Positions 54,504 to 64,000 of a stretch of 64,000 nucleotides of DNA are shown in pieces. The notes below the pieces were generated by a model. It had not been told where the DNA came from. It saw nothing but the letters and a program-made list of their open reading frames with translations, and did not search any database. Every line of letters starts with the position of its first letter. Position 1 is the stretch's first letter. The DNA is from Eutreptiella sp. 'Long Island Sound 2002' (taxonomy: Eukaryota; Euglenozoa; Euglenophyceae; Eutreptiales; Eutreptiaceae), in assembly GCA_964036045.1 (NCBI GenBank), contig OZ038381.1, positions 108,753,367-108,817,366 on the forward strand, given 5' to 3'. A program made the translations under genes and the position numbers.

Positions 54504-56290
54504 GTGTTTCTTCTGGTGGTTGAGTGTAAAAGGCCCAAAAGAACCAGCCCATCAGAAACGTCGCTGCAGCCAGGGCAGTGCGACTCATTTTGCACCTCGG
54601 AATTTCAAAAAAAGGTGTGGTGCCGTCGCTGTGGTGAAAGTATGCAGCAGGCAGCGTTGAATGCAACATTGGTCTTTTTACAAAGTAGCGGTCTCGAACT
54701 TGCACCAAAGTTGCATTACAACATTGCATGGCTTATATATTGCACCGATGGTTCATGAAGCTTTGGTACTTCTTATCTTCAACTTTGATTCACCTCTGGC
54801 TCAACTTTCCTCTACCTATCTTAAGTATCGGAACGTCATCACCTGGTATCGTGCTGAAATGGCGCCACTGAAGGTCATTTTCTCCTTCTTACCCTCCTGG
54901 GAAGCCAGGAAGAAGGTGTGGAAGCGGTTGGCAAGAAAGCAGGTGTTGCACTAGGTGATCCAGAAGCCCACTGGTGCTGTGTCCAGTAACTGGGACCTTC
55001 CTGAGTTCCTCAATCATTTAGAGTACTAGAACCACGACCTTCACGCTCTTCCTTCAATGGACACCTCCAAGAGAGGTTTCCTGGACCTCATCATCTGCGG
55101 AGATGGTGTGCCTGTCGGTGGTCGCACTTGGGTGCGGCTCTGGACTGGCTGCGCGAACTTCCCCCATTTGTCCCAGATGTTGCCCTCTCTGTAGACCATA
55201 GGAGTGGGGGTGGAGCCAGAAAACAACGTGGTGGCAGTGGCCTGGTTGTGGCGCGTCAAATTAAGGTGGATACAGAAAATCTTGGACGAGGGCACCATGA
55301 ACCACTTTGGCAATGCTTATCCTACACGCATCGTTTTAGGGCGGAACTCCCCATGATTTCGCCATCATATTGGGCATTACAACCCACTTTAGGGTGGCAC
55401 GTTTGTACAATTTTGGCTTTTCGGAAGATGGAACATTGGTAGGATTTGACCTAAAGCGCTCCGCTGCCGCTAACGCCATGTGGCACCAGCTGGTTCCAAC
55501 CAAAAAGCTGCAGCCTGTTGAGGGGTGTGGGTGCAACACACAAACCCTTGACTGGTGTGTCAGATCCTTATTCTCAGGTTGTCATGTGTACTCTACATGG
55601 GCTGATGTGTATTGGGCGCATTGTTGCTAACCAGGTTCATGCCTTGTGTGTGTGTCAAGACCTTGCTGTGGCTGTTGATATTGCACGCATTTTGCGCGAG
55701 AACAAGACAGGAATCACACGAAAGGCCAGGGCAGAACTTGATGGGGAGGACCCCTTGCCATTCTTGGTCGCGTGGAATAAACTATGTGCCTTACTGTTTA
55801 TGGACAACGCAATTGATGGTGACGTTAGAGGCATTGCACGCGCACTGACTGCGCTGTGCCGGGTGTGGCACAATCCATAGGCCCGGAAGAAATCACAGGC
55901 GGCGTGCGCATCCCGCAATGCTCCAAGTCCCCATACTTCGTTTTCTTTGTACACGACTGCAGGTCTGTCCTTGAGAATAGCAAACCATACGGTATGGGTG
56001 TGTTCTGGGGCGACCTCCTGGAATCTGCAAATGCTGTTATCAAAGATATGCAAAATAACTACAGCAATAGAGCTGGTGGTAGAGGTGCAAAAACTAATGT
56101 AGGCGAGGTGTGGCTTAGAGTCGTTCAGCAATGTCAAGCACGTAATTTTCTGGGTAACGCGTTGCCTTGCTGGGAAGGTCGGACGAAGGGACAGGTTGTC
56201 CAAGTTGCTGGTCAGGCACATCTGGTACTGGCTGAAATGCAAGACGACACTGAGTCTGACTCTTCATTGGACCTTGGTGCCTACACTTAG
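54504..56290 (+). pseudogene. Unidentified protein gene remnant
   Basis: Protein-like segments in changing + frames follow one another. They are QCDSFCTSEFQKKVWCRRCGE (about 54575-54645); NFDSPLAQLSSTYLKYRN and FSFLPSWEARKKVWKRLARK (to 54954); THFRVARLYNFGFSEDGTLV (55370 on); QDLAVAVDIARILRENKTG (to 55880); and SKSPYFVFFVHDCRSVLENS, then GVFWGDLLESANAVIKDMQ (55856-56290). The final frame has an acidic end (DDTESDSSLDLGAYT). At least three frame changes show decay or introns. The layout (Cys pair N-terminal, long core, acidic end) would suit a large transposase, but I cannot name a family. Confidence 0.4.
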
Positions 56291-58898
56291 TGTTTTCTTT
56301 GCTCTTTGGCGTTGCACAGCATGTGACTCATGGCTGCACATATTGCGCCAAGTTGTAAAGACCGATTACCCTCTTACGCTTCAATTTATACCTGCACTGC
56401 TGCAACTTTGTTCGCTCCGACGTGCTGAAAATTGCACTCAACTTCTGCAATAGCCTCAAGCTTAGCACTGAAATCGCACAGGTGCACACTTGTGAGTTTC
56501 ATGCGCGATCTTCGATCGCTATTGAATTTTGGGATTCAATGAGCGATCTCCGATCACTAATCCATCTTCGGATTTCTGGTTTCGATTTTTTCTTTTCAAT
56601 GGTGAACTAATCTTACAATCGCACATTTGAAGCCGGTTCGGAACCCCGTGGCCATCTTGGGGTCACTTGGGGTGTGTATCTATGTGCCGGCAAGCCGCCA
56701 TTGGCTGATATCATACTCTACCATCCACCTGACCTAACCCGATGTGATAGTGTGATAGGTTTGGTCATTGCGGCTATGAGCGGCAATATTCAGTACCGAG
56801 GCGCCGCCAGCGGAGATTTATATATCGGAATATCAGGAATCAACAGGGTTTTATTATCATGATGTTTCCGTAATTTTTCAGCCTTTCGTTCTGATGGTCA
56901 ATGTATCGGCGACCGTCAGTTGGCTCGCGATTTTGCGTTAACCGATTGGTTAACTGTTATTTCCAGATATTTTGGCGGATACTCCGTTGAAGGGTCAGAT
57001 TTCATTAGCAAAGGGTTCGTTGCTTCTGCAATTTTCTAAAAAAGCACTCGAAATTTTATTCTGAATTTTTCGCGATGTCGAAATCGGATTTTCGACTTCG
57101 ACATCGCCGCACTTGATTTGGACTACTCCTTTCCCTATGCCCGAATCAGGTTTCCCTTATACTTGCCACCCATTTGACTTGGAGATATGAGGGAAACAAA
57201 AGTGAATCGTGGGACCACTTTGAAGGACCATATCTACGCGCGAGTGTGAGGAAAGAGAATAAAGAAGGTTGGGTTGCAAGCGCCTCAGTCTCAGGTTAAT
57301 TGAGGAAGCATCAAACGCCTTTGGTGCGCACACATGCCCGGTGTAGCAAGGGAAAAGGGTCAAGAGAGTATAAAGTGATATATAACTCTTGGACCGTGCA
57401 ACCGAATATTTTAATGCGACTTTCGAGTGTGCCGCATGAGTGTTGGGGTTGCATAGCAACTTTCGTTGGGTTCCTACGTATTTTTAACGTGAAGTTATGT
57501 CCACGGAGGGACATGGCATATCATGGTGGAAGCCACATTTTGAGGGTATGTGTTATATGCATGGTATATGTCTTGATATGCTCACGCCCATGTTATATAT
57601 CTTCGTGTGGCCGAAGGGATGGGGAGCCATACGTGACAAGGGTTTTGCCCATGTCTCAATTGTGGAATTCAAAGCGCTAGACCAAGTCTACCGCGTATGT
57701 ATTGCTCATGGTATGTTTGACAAAGAGATTCATGAGTGCACTCCCATTTTCATGGGGCATGTAGATATGAGTGGCGAAGGTATCTCCATGCGCCTGATTG
57801 GGGATCCAAGTGGGGGAATTGTTCGTAAATGGTTCGAATCATTTGTGTATTGAACCATGAGCGGATATCATGGGTGAGCATAGAGATATACTATCATGAC
57901 AACTTTGTATTTGGTCATATTTTCATGTTTTTGACCTCAACTTTTGCTCATTTTTGCGTTTTGTGTACTTACCTGGTCGGCAAACAGCAAGAAGCCTGTG
58001 GGGAGTCCAACCATGGTATGTTGTTCATATGTTGGCAAATGCTTTGGAGTTGAACACCACCATATGCCGGATCGAGTACTCCATTTGGCTTGGCGCACGA
58101 AGGATCACAAGAATTGGTCTCAAGATCATGGGCTGACTTGGGCAGTGCGTGGCGCCCATATCCGAAGGGGTTTCGAGGGTAAGGTGGGGATGTACATGGG
58201 CATTGGCCTTTGGTCTCTATCCTCCATGAATATTAGACTTCGATTCCATGCATGCTTTGAGCCTTCGGATAAGTAGTAACTTCAATTTTGAGCATATATT
58301 TGATATATGGCCAATATGGTGTGAATTCGCAGTGTTTTGGCATGTTATGAGTTCAATCTCATGGGGCATATCTCCAAGCCCAATCGACTCCAAGTCCAAC
58401 CAAGGTTATGTCAGGGTAGGGCATGGTCCTGAGTGCCACTCTAGGCCATGACACGCCGACTCCCCCTATTGGGCTAAGATTTAGAGGCTTGGGAGTGAAC
58501 ACATTTTTGGGGTTTGTGTAGTGACTTGTGACACATGGCATTCAGCCACCTCATTTGACCTGGTTGTGGGCAATATGTTGGTGAGTCAAGGGAAGGTCTT
58601 GAGTCCAGGGAATGAGGGGTTTATGGCTGTGATTGTGTATGTTTACCTCTTTCCCCAACTTTGCTTTATTTGTGTTCATATGCCAATTTCAGGGCTTTCT
58701 TTCTTCCTTGGTGCAATTCTTGTACATGCCCGCCATCGTGAGACCATCGATGTGCTGAACGGAAGCCCGCAGCCTGATTTGGATTGTGAATTGGGTTATT
58801 GCTGTATTTGTGGGATCTGGTTGCTAACCAGGGTTGAAGGAGGATTACCTTTTCTATATTTTTGGATTTTGGACCCTGGACTTTGAGGATTTTGAGAA
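56291..58898. other. Spacer before E3
   Basis: No recognisable gene. One ATG-started frame (57497-57853, 118 codons, MSTEGHGISWWKPHFEGMCY) lacks any motif. A bulged hairpin, GATCGCT-ATTGAAT / ATTCAATGAGCGATC, lies at 56514-56548. Another dyad, GATGTCGAA / TTCGACATC, lies near 57074-57105. The 5' LTR and PBS of E3 should lie in this stretch, but without the 3' LTR they cannot be located. Confidence 0.4.
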
Positions 58899-61007
58899 AT
58901 GCAATCGTTGATCCGGAGTAAATCAGCAGGGGTAACAGGCGGAAGGGGCACAGCGGGGGCCGGTCCTGGTAGGGACCTTCTTTATGGTAGCAGAGGCTTA
59001 CCTGCTGCCCCTACCAACCGCCGACCCGGGGACTTGGGCCCTCATGAGCCCTGCCCAAGTACGCCCCGGGTGCGTATTGTGGACTCGGTGGAGACCACGC
59101 CGGAGATTGGAGCCATAGAAGGACCGAGACGTTCAAGAGCATGGCGAACTCCGGAAGTTGAAGCCCGAAGAGAGGAACGACATGACATGGAGGACCTGGT
59201 CTCCATGTGTGAGCGTCGCTGCCGAAAGGCATGCAACCTCCGCTCCGCCGCGGAGGATTCTGATGTGGCCTGCCATTCAGGCAGCAGTGGAGGACGGGCC
59301 CGGCGCTACCGGAAGCGCGGGTCACCCAAGTCCGCGGCAAGGGACGCCGGGGCTATGGACACGGACCCCAGCCTGGTCAGGCTGTGGGAATCCGAGGGGC
59401 ACTCTGAGGGCTATCGGACAGCCTACGAGCCACCTTCGGAGCCGGAGATGTCCGCGCCGATCGCCAGGGCGCATACGGCCCCTGAGCCCGCCCTGCAGCA
59501 CGACGCCGAGGGCTTGGAGAGGCCAGCCAGGGCCCGGACGGCACCTGTGCCCCGGCACACGGGACCAGAGACGGACGCCACAGGCGATACGCCCATGGGC
59601 GATGAGTCTGAGGTGCCGGGAACCGCGGGTTGCGCTGAATCCGACGGAAAGCACGCTGCGTGCCGCTGCGAGCACGTGTCCTTCCTCATGGGCAAGTACC
59701 CGAAGATGGGGATGGACGCCATCGTGCATCGCCTTGACCGCCTGGACAACGCCAAGGACGGTCTAGAGGAGGACGTCGCGGGGATCCTGGACGACCAGTC
59801 GGCCGCGGAGAACCACATGGAGGAGCTGCGAGCGGATCAGGCCCGGTACCGGGAGAATCTGGAGCTGGCCCTGCAGAAGCAGCAGCAAGTGGTGGACAGC
59901 CTCCTCCACTTAGTGGAGGACATGTCGGGACGCCTGAAAAGGCTGGAGGAGCGACAGCCCCTCGCCTCGGGTCTGGAGCTCCCGGCAAAGCCGGCCGCGG
60001 CAGAGCTGGTGGAGGGGGTTAAGACCCTCAGGAGCGCCATGGAGAAACCCATGTGCGGCCCTGCAGAGGCACCATACGCGCCCCCGCGTGTTGACCCGGA
60101 TGCGCTGCCGTTTGTTCCCATGTTCAGCGAATCCACAATGCTCGGGGAACACACGGCACCGGCTGGGTCCATGCGGGAAGGGCACGTAACCACGGACCCG
60201 AGGAGCCTGACGGTACAGATGTCCCATGCCGCCCAGGATGTACCGATCACAACGAATATGGTGGTTTATGCGGAAGATGTGATCCAGAGCAAGACCATGC
60301 AGGGGCGAACCATGGGAAGCGCCGACGGACATGGTCGAGGTCATCCAGGCGGAAACCTGTGGGCGAAGGACCCCAATACGGGGATATGGACGGCCGACGG
60401 AGCAAGTCCTTCCCGCATTCCAAAACCCATGGTATCAGGCCCAACTGGACCGCACTCCATGGAGGAGAGGGATGTACGGGGAGTGTACTCACATCTTCCG
60501 GCCACAGGTGGTATCCGTCTCGGTGGAGTGGTGGCTGGAGACGTCGGAGACGCCATCAGGATCGACGACCTCAGGGGAATCAAAATCCCCTATTACGACG
60601 GGAACCCATCCAACCTGGATGACTTTATCCTGGACTTGGAGGACTTCGCCGAGGAGGTCGTCGGGGAGATGCGGGGAGCGCCGCGGGACAAGTGGGTATG
60701 CCGGACATTCCCACACCGGCTGGCGCAGGACCTCAAGGAGGAGCTGCGGGATCAGATCCGGGAAGGACTGATCCGTACGGAGCAGGCCTGCCTCCAGTGG
60801 TTGGAGGACGAGGAGCGGGTGGACGCTCCGAACCAGAAGCTGGAGGACCTGTGGTCCATTCCACTGCCGCTGGACCGCGGTGAGTTGCGGGTCCGGGAGT
60901 GGAACCGGTATCTGCGGAAGTACCGCAGATGCCTCAAGCTGGTGGAGGACTGGAACGAGGCCAGCGAGATCCGCCACCTCCTGAAGGACGTCCTCCCCGG
61001 CAACTGA
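58899..61007 (+). CDS. E3 Gag
   Basis: This 702-codon frame starts at ATG 58899. The N-terminal half is Arg/Pro/Ser-rich and disordered. A predicted coiled coil lies around residues 270-350 (MDAIVHRLDRLDNAKDGLEE; ELALQKQQQVVDSLLHLVED). The capsid-like core is at about residues 560-700 (IPYYDGNPSNLDDFILDLED; EWNRYLRKYRRCLKLVEDWN). Codon use is GC-rich and clean. It ends at UGA 61005-61007, after which the same frame continues with charged sequence, so this is probably a nonsense change inside Gag. The order of a coiled coil before the capsid is shared with E2 Gag. Confidence 0.75.
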   Translation: MQSLIRSKSAGVTGGRGTAGAGPGRDLLYGSRGLPAAPTNRRPGDLGPHEPCPSTPRVRIVDSVETTPEIGAIEGPRRSRAWRTPEVEARREERHDMEDLVSMCERRCRKACNLRSAAEDSDVACHSGSSGGRARRYRKRGSPKSAARDAGAMDTDPSLVRLWESEGHSEGYRTAYEPPSEPEMSAPIARAHTAPEPALQHDAEGLERPARARTAPVPRHTGPETDATGDTPMGDESEVPGTAGCAESDGKHAACRCEHVSFLMGKYPKMGMDAIVHRLDRLDNAKDGLEEDVAGILDDQSAAENHMEELRADQARYRENLELALQKQQQVVDSLLHLVEDMSGRLKRLEERQPLASGLELPAKPAAAELVEGVKTLRSAMEKPMCGPAEAPYAPPRVDPDALPFVPMFSESTMLGEHTAPAGSMREGHVTTDPRSLTVQMSHAAQDVPITTNMVVYAEDVIQSKTMQGRTMGSADGHGRGHPGGNLWAKDPNTGIWTADGASPSRIPKPMVSGPTGPHSMEERDVRGVYSHLPATGGIRLGGVVAGDVGDAIRIDDLRGIKIPYYDGNPSNLDDFILDLEDFAEEVVGEMRGAPRDKWVCRTFPHRLAQDLKEELRDQIREGLIRTEQACLQWLEDEERVDAPNQKLEDLWSIPLPLDRGELRVREWNRYLRKYRRCLKLVEDWNEASEIRHLLKDVLPGN

Positions 61008-61991
61008 AAGAGGAGAGTGGAGGACGAGGAGAAGAAGAGGGCCAAGAAGCGGGTGGCGGTGAGGATTATGGCGGCGGAGGATACCCATGCGGGTATCATG
61101 GAGTTCTTCAGGAGGAACCTGGGCGAGCCCAACCGGATGTTGGGACTGAAGAACGCGGTGTACGTGGAGGTATTCGGGGACTCCATGGGGCAAAGGTTGC
61201 TGCGCCTCAACAACGTGGAGTGGAGGCGCGGGTAGCCGCTGAGGATGCAGGTCATCTTCGCCCGCATGAGCCTGGACGAGATCGTAAAGTAGATCACGGT
61301 GGAGTTGAAGCTCAATGCGAGGAACGAGGCCCACGTGCAGGATCGACATGGTCATGGGCAACGAGGGCACCGAGAAGACCGCCATCATCGGGAGATCCAG
61401 GAGGACACGGCCAACTCCGCGGAGGACGGTAGTGGAAGTGGCCAAGACCACTGGACCGGGTCCCGGGAGGATCACGAGGAGGCCCATTTCTTCGCATTTG
61501 TGGCGCACAACGTGAAGAACCATGGGCAGCATCGGTCCAGATGGAGCCAGCTGGGACCCAAGAAGAGCAGAGAGCCAAGGAGGATCGTGAACCCACCGCT
61601 CTCGTTCCGAGAGTACAGGTCTCAGCACGACGGGTGCTCGGTCTGTTATGGCAAGGGAAACAACCATGCACACGACCACCGTCAGTGCAAGGTGTATGAG
61701 GCGGACAAGAAGGCCTACTTCGCCGCCCACCCCGAGAAGAAGCCCAAGGAGCAGCGGATTTCCGATTGGAAGGCGAAGGGCGGAGACGGGGGAAAAGGCC
61801 AAGGCAAAGGTCAAGGGAAAGGCGGAGGAAGAGGCTATGGTGGTGGACCTGGCCAAGACTGACGAGTGAGGTCGATCGAGGAAGTTGCTGAGGACATGTT
61901 GAGGACATTGGAGGAACTCAAAGCCCAGCAACTTGGTGGACAAAGTCCTGGCGGATCGCAGCCGGAAGGGGCTGCGGGAAGCCAAGTCTAG
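61008..61991 (+). pseudogene. E3 Gag C-terminus and nucleocapsid with in-frame stops
   Basis: The gag frame continues, broken by UAG 61233-61235, UAG 61290-61292, UGA 61860-61862 and UAG 61989-61991 but with no frameshift. Visible parts are a charged helix region (EDEEKKRAKKRVAVRIMAAE), a zinc-knuckle-like GCSVCYGKGNNHAHDHRQC at about 61630-61690, and a basic Gly-rich tail (GGKGQGKGQGKGGGRGYGGG). The Cys/His motif matches the spacing style of E2. Confidence 0.65.
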
Positions 61992-64000
61992 AGGAGCCCC
62001 CACGGGAGTGGGACCTCGGAGGTCTCTCCTCGGGAAATCAGTGGAATCCCAGAGAAAGCGAAGGCACATCGGGTGCCGAAGAAGGCTCCGGAAGAGCCAA
62101 AACCACTGAGCTTCGCCACTCCCAACCCCTGGAGCGCCCTGCCAAGGGAAGTACATGTGGGTACGGGACATGGCAAGAAGGAAGGAGCGACCACGGAGAG
62201 CCCTGTGGACGGGCAGGACCAACCCAAGATCTACACCATCCGTGACCATACCCTTGAAGTCCTGATGCACCCGGACGTGCTACAGTTGCATGCCGTGAGA
62301 GTCGTCCATACACCTCATGGCAACGAGCGGCAGTTGCACTTGAAAGTGCGAGTACGGTGCGGACGAGAGGAGAAGGTGGTGGATGTGTTAGTGGATACGG
62401 GTGCCCAGGTGAGCCTCGTCCGGAGAGGGTTGTTCAAGGAGGAATTCCTGCAGCCCAGCCGGAGACCGGTCCGCCTGAAGGTCGCGGAAGGAGAGATTAT
62501 GGGTGGTGGCACCCATGAGGCCACTATCAGTATGGAATTCTGGGAGCATGAGCGCTTGAACCGCCCTGATCAGGCGAAGAGAAGCACTCTATCCGGGAAC
62601 TTCTATGTGGCGGACATTACCGATTGGGATATGATCATGGGGTATGACTTCATGGTGGCCAACGCCATTGGAGCCCTTCCCCATCGAGCAACGCTGGTCC
62701 GGGAGGACGACGAATGCCTCACATGGCTGTCCACGGATTATGCGTGCGGGTCATCCCAATGGAATGCTGAGGAAGAGGATCGGATCGTCCGAGCGGTGCA
62801 AGCTGTGGGCGCCAAGTCCAGAGGAGACCGTGGAGTTCAGCTCACGGAGTATGGAATGGCGCCGCAAGTGTACGCCAGGATGATTCAGACGCTGGGAGCT
62901 GAAGCGCCCGAGACGGACGTCTTCGCTTCCCGGGATGCCCCACTTCTGCGGAAGTGTAGGAGGCATTGCCATCGAGGAGACTCAGCCTGGCACAGGCATT
63001 GGGGTTTGAAGGAGTGGGGGCCCATGTATTGGCATGGCTCCCTGGACAACACCAGACGTACGGTGGAGAAGATCATCGCGGATAGGGCGAAGGGGATCCT
63101 GGTCATAACCGGCATAGGATCCACCCCATGTCCGCTGGAGGGTCTCAAGTCGACGCTGGACTCCATCACCCTGAACGAGATGTCATTCGGGCCAGAAGAG
63201 GAGTTGTTCATCGACGCCAAGGGTGTATCAATGCCCTCCCCGGGTCAAGCGTGGGGTACCAAGGCTTTCCTGGTGGATGGGGCGCAAGCCCAGCCCACGG
63301 GTGATGAAGCATTCATCCGTAGGGTGGAGGCGGTGCCCATGAAGGTCATGTTTGAGCCCAAGGAGGGGACGGATGAGTCAGTGAATGGCATTGACATCCT
63401 GTCCCACTCCGAGATCGACGACGTTGTCAACTACATGCGAATGGGGATGCACGACCGTGTGGCAGCCAAGAAGAGGCGGGCCATGGTCACATCTCCGCAT
63501 TGGTGGGATGACAAGATGTTGGTCACCGGCAAGTACGAGAAGGATGAGTTCGTGGCGAGGGTCATGGATCACATCCCGGACCAATACGATGGTCCGGTTG
63601 GGTCGGACCCACCAACTTGGGATTTTCCAAGAATGGGTGTCGATAGCGACAGTCACCAGCCCGATGCCGCAAATTTTCGAAGATTATCGGTGGGAAGTGC
63701 ACCCCACGACGATGAAGACGGCATATCGGACGAGGAGAAGTCGGATTCGGACCCGGAAGAGGCCTATACCGCAGTGCGTTCGGTTGTATCGATACCGAAG
63801 CAAGCGGCTGAGGAGGCCCAGGAGAACCCGAAGGTCGCTGAGCTGAAGGAGAGGCTGATCAAAGCCTATCCGCGGCTATTCAGTGGCGTCGCCAACAAGA
63901 ACCCTCCAGATCGTGGGAGGTTTGGCACAGCGAGGATCAAGCTGAAGCCGAACCCCAAGATCTATCGTCATCGGGAGTACCAACTTCAGGGCGATCGGGC
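61992..64000 (+). CDS. E3 Pol: protease, NPPF-type domain, start of RT region (runs off the window)
   Basis: In the same frame as gag, open for 669 codons to the window end. Protease: VLVDTGAQVSLVRRGLF (Asp codon 62394-62396) and WDMIMGYDFM, both intact. The extra domain follows at ETDVFASRDAPLLRKC (62910 on), with YWHGSLDNTRRTVEKIIADR and GILVITGIG. Where E1 and E2 have NPPF this copy has HGSL, so the motif is replaced. An acidic linker leads to ELKERLIKAYPRLFSG and RIKLKPNPKIYRHREYQL, the usual approach to RT. RT itself lies beyond the window. Confidence 0.8.

Noticed and set aside
56640-56665. CCGTGGCCATCTTGGGGTCA, similar to a dinoflagellate spliced leader relic
   Set aside because: It matches the leader as I remember it only in part (mismatches in the core and the end), and one weak match in 64 kb is expected by chance.

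Overview
This is a eukaryotic window made almost entirely of mobile and repeated DNA. I find no host housekeeping gene, rRNA, tRNA or CRISPR. The Gag capsid and Pol of the first element, and the long Pol of the second, resemble Ty3/gypsy-type proteins I remember from dinoflagellate genomes (Symbiodiniaceae/Polarella type). That similarity is from memory, not from a search. My best guess is a dinoflagellate or similar algal nucleus.

Layout. (1) 1-7475, + strand: decayed Ty3/gypsy element E1 (gag, protease, NPPF domain, RT, RNase H, integrase, chromodomain). (2) 7101-13016: a 2,958-bp tandem duplication joining the 3' part of E1 to the 3' end of E2. (3) 12175-22433, - strand: almost complete chromodomain Ty3/gypsy element E2, with LTRs, PBS and PPT. 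Its gag begins inside the LTR. (4) 23607-45689: a huge palindrome with two 10.77-kb arms around a 543-bp spacer. Each arm holds an unidentified broken gene, split by a 4.28-kb non-autonomous LTR element with AGT...ACT termini, a 5-bp CCCGG target duplication, PBS and PPT, and then a GC-rich, strand-asymmetric, repeat-filled inner zone. (5) 45690-50794: unassigned DNA with small ORFs and a 195-bp direct repeat. (6) 50795-53630: a DDE (Harbinger-like) DNA transposon with short TIRs, TA flanks and two large 11-bp minisatellite arrays around a broken transposase. (7) 53633-56290: remnants of an unidentified protein gene. (8) 58899-64000, + strand: a third Ty3/gypsy element, E3 (gag, then protease and NPPF-region pol), running off the window.

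How it fits together. The elements are nested in time. In the palindrome, the LTR element inserted into the gene first, since both arms share the same target duplication. The inverted duplication came later, since arm-to-arm differences are fewer than LTR-to-LTR differences. E2 lies beside E1's 3' region, and the duplication copied across their border. E1 and E2 carry inactivating changes, including substitutions in RT catalytic residues. E1, E2 and E3 all place the same extra domain (D-x-F-A ... N-P-P-F) between protease and RT. This recurring domain, the palindrome and E2's LTR-embedded gag start are the most interesting features.
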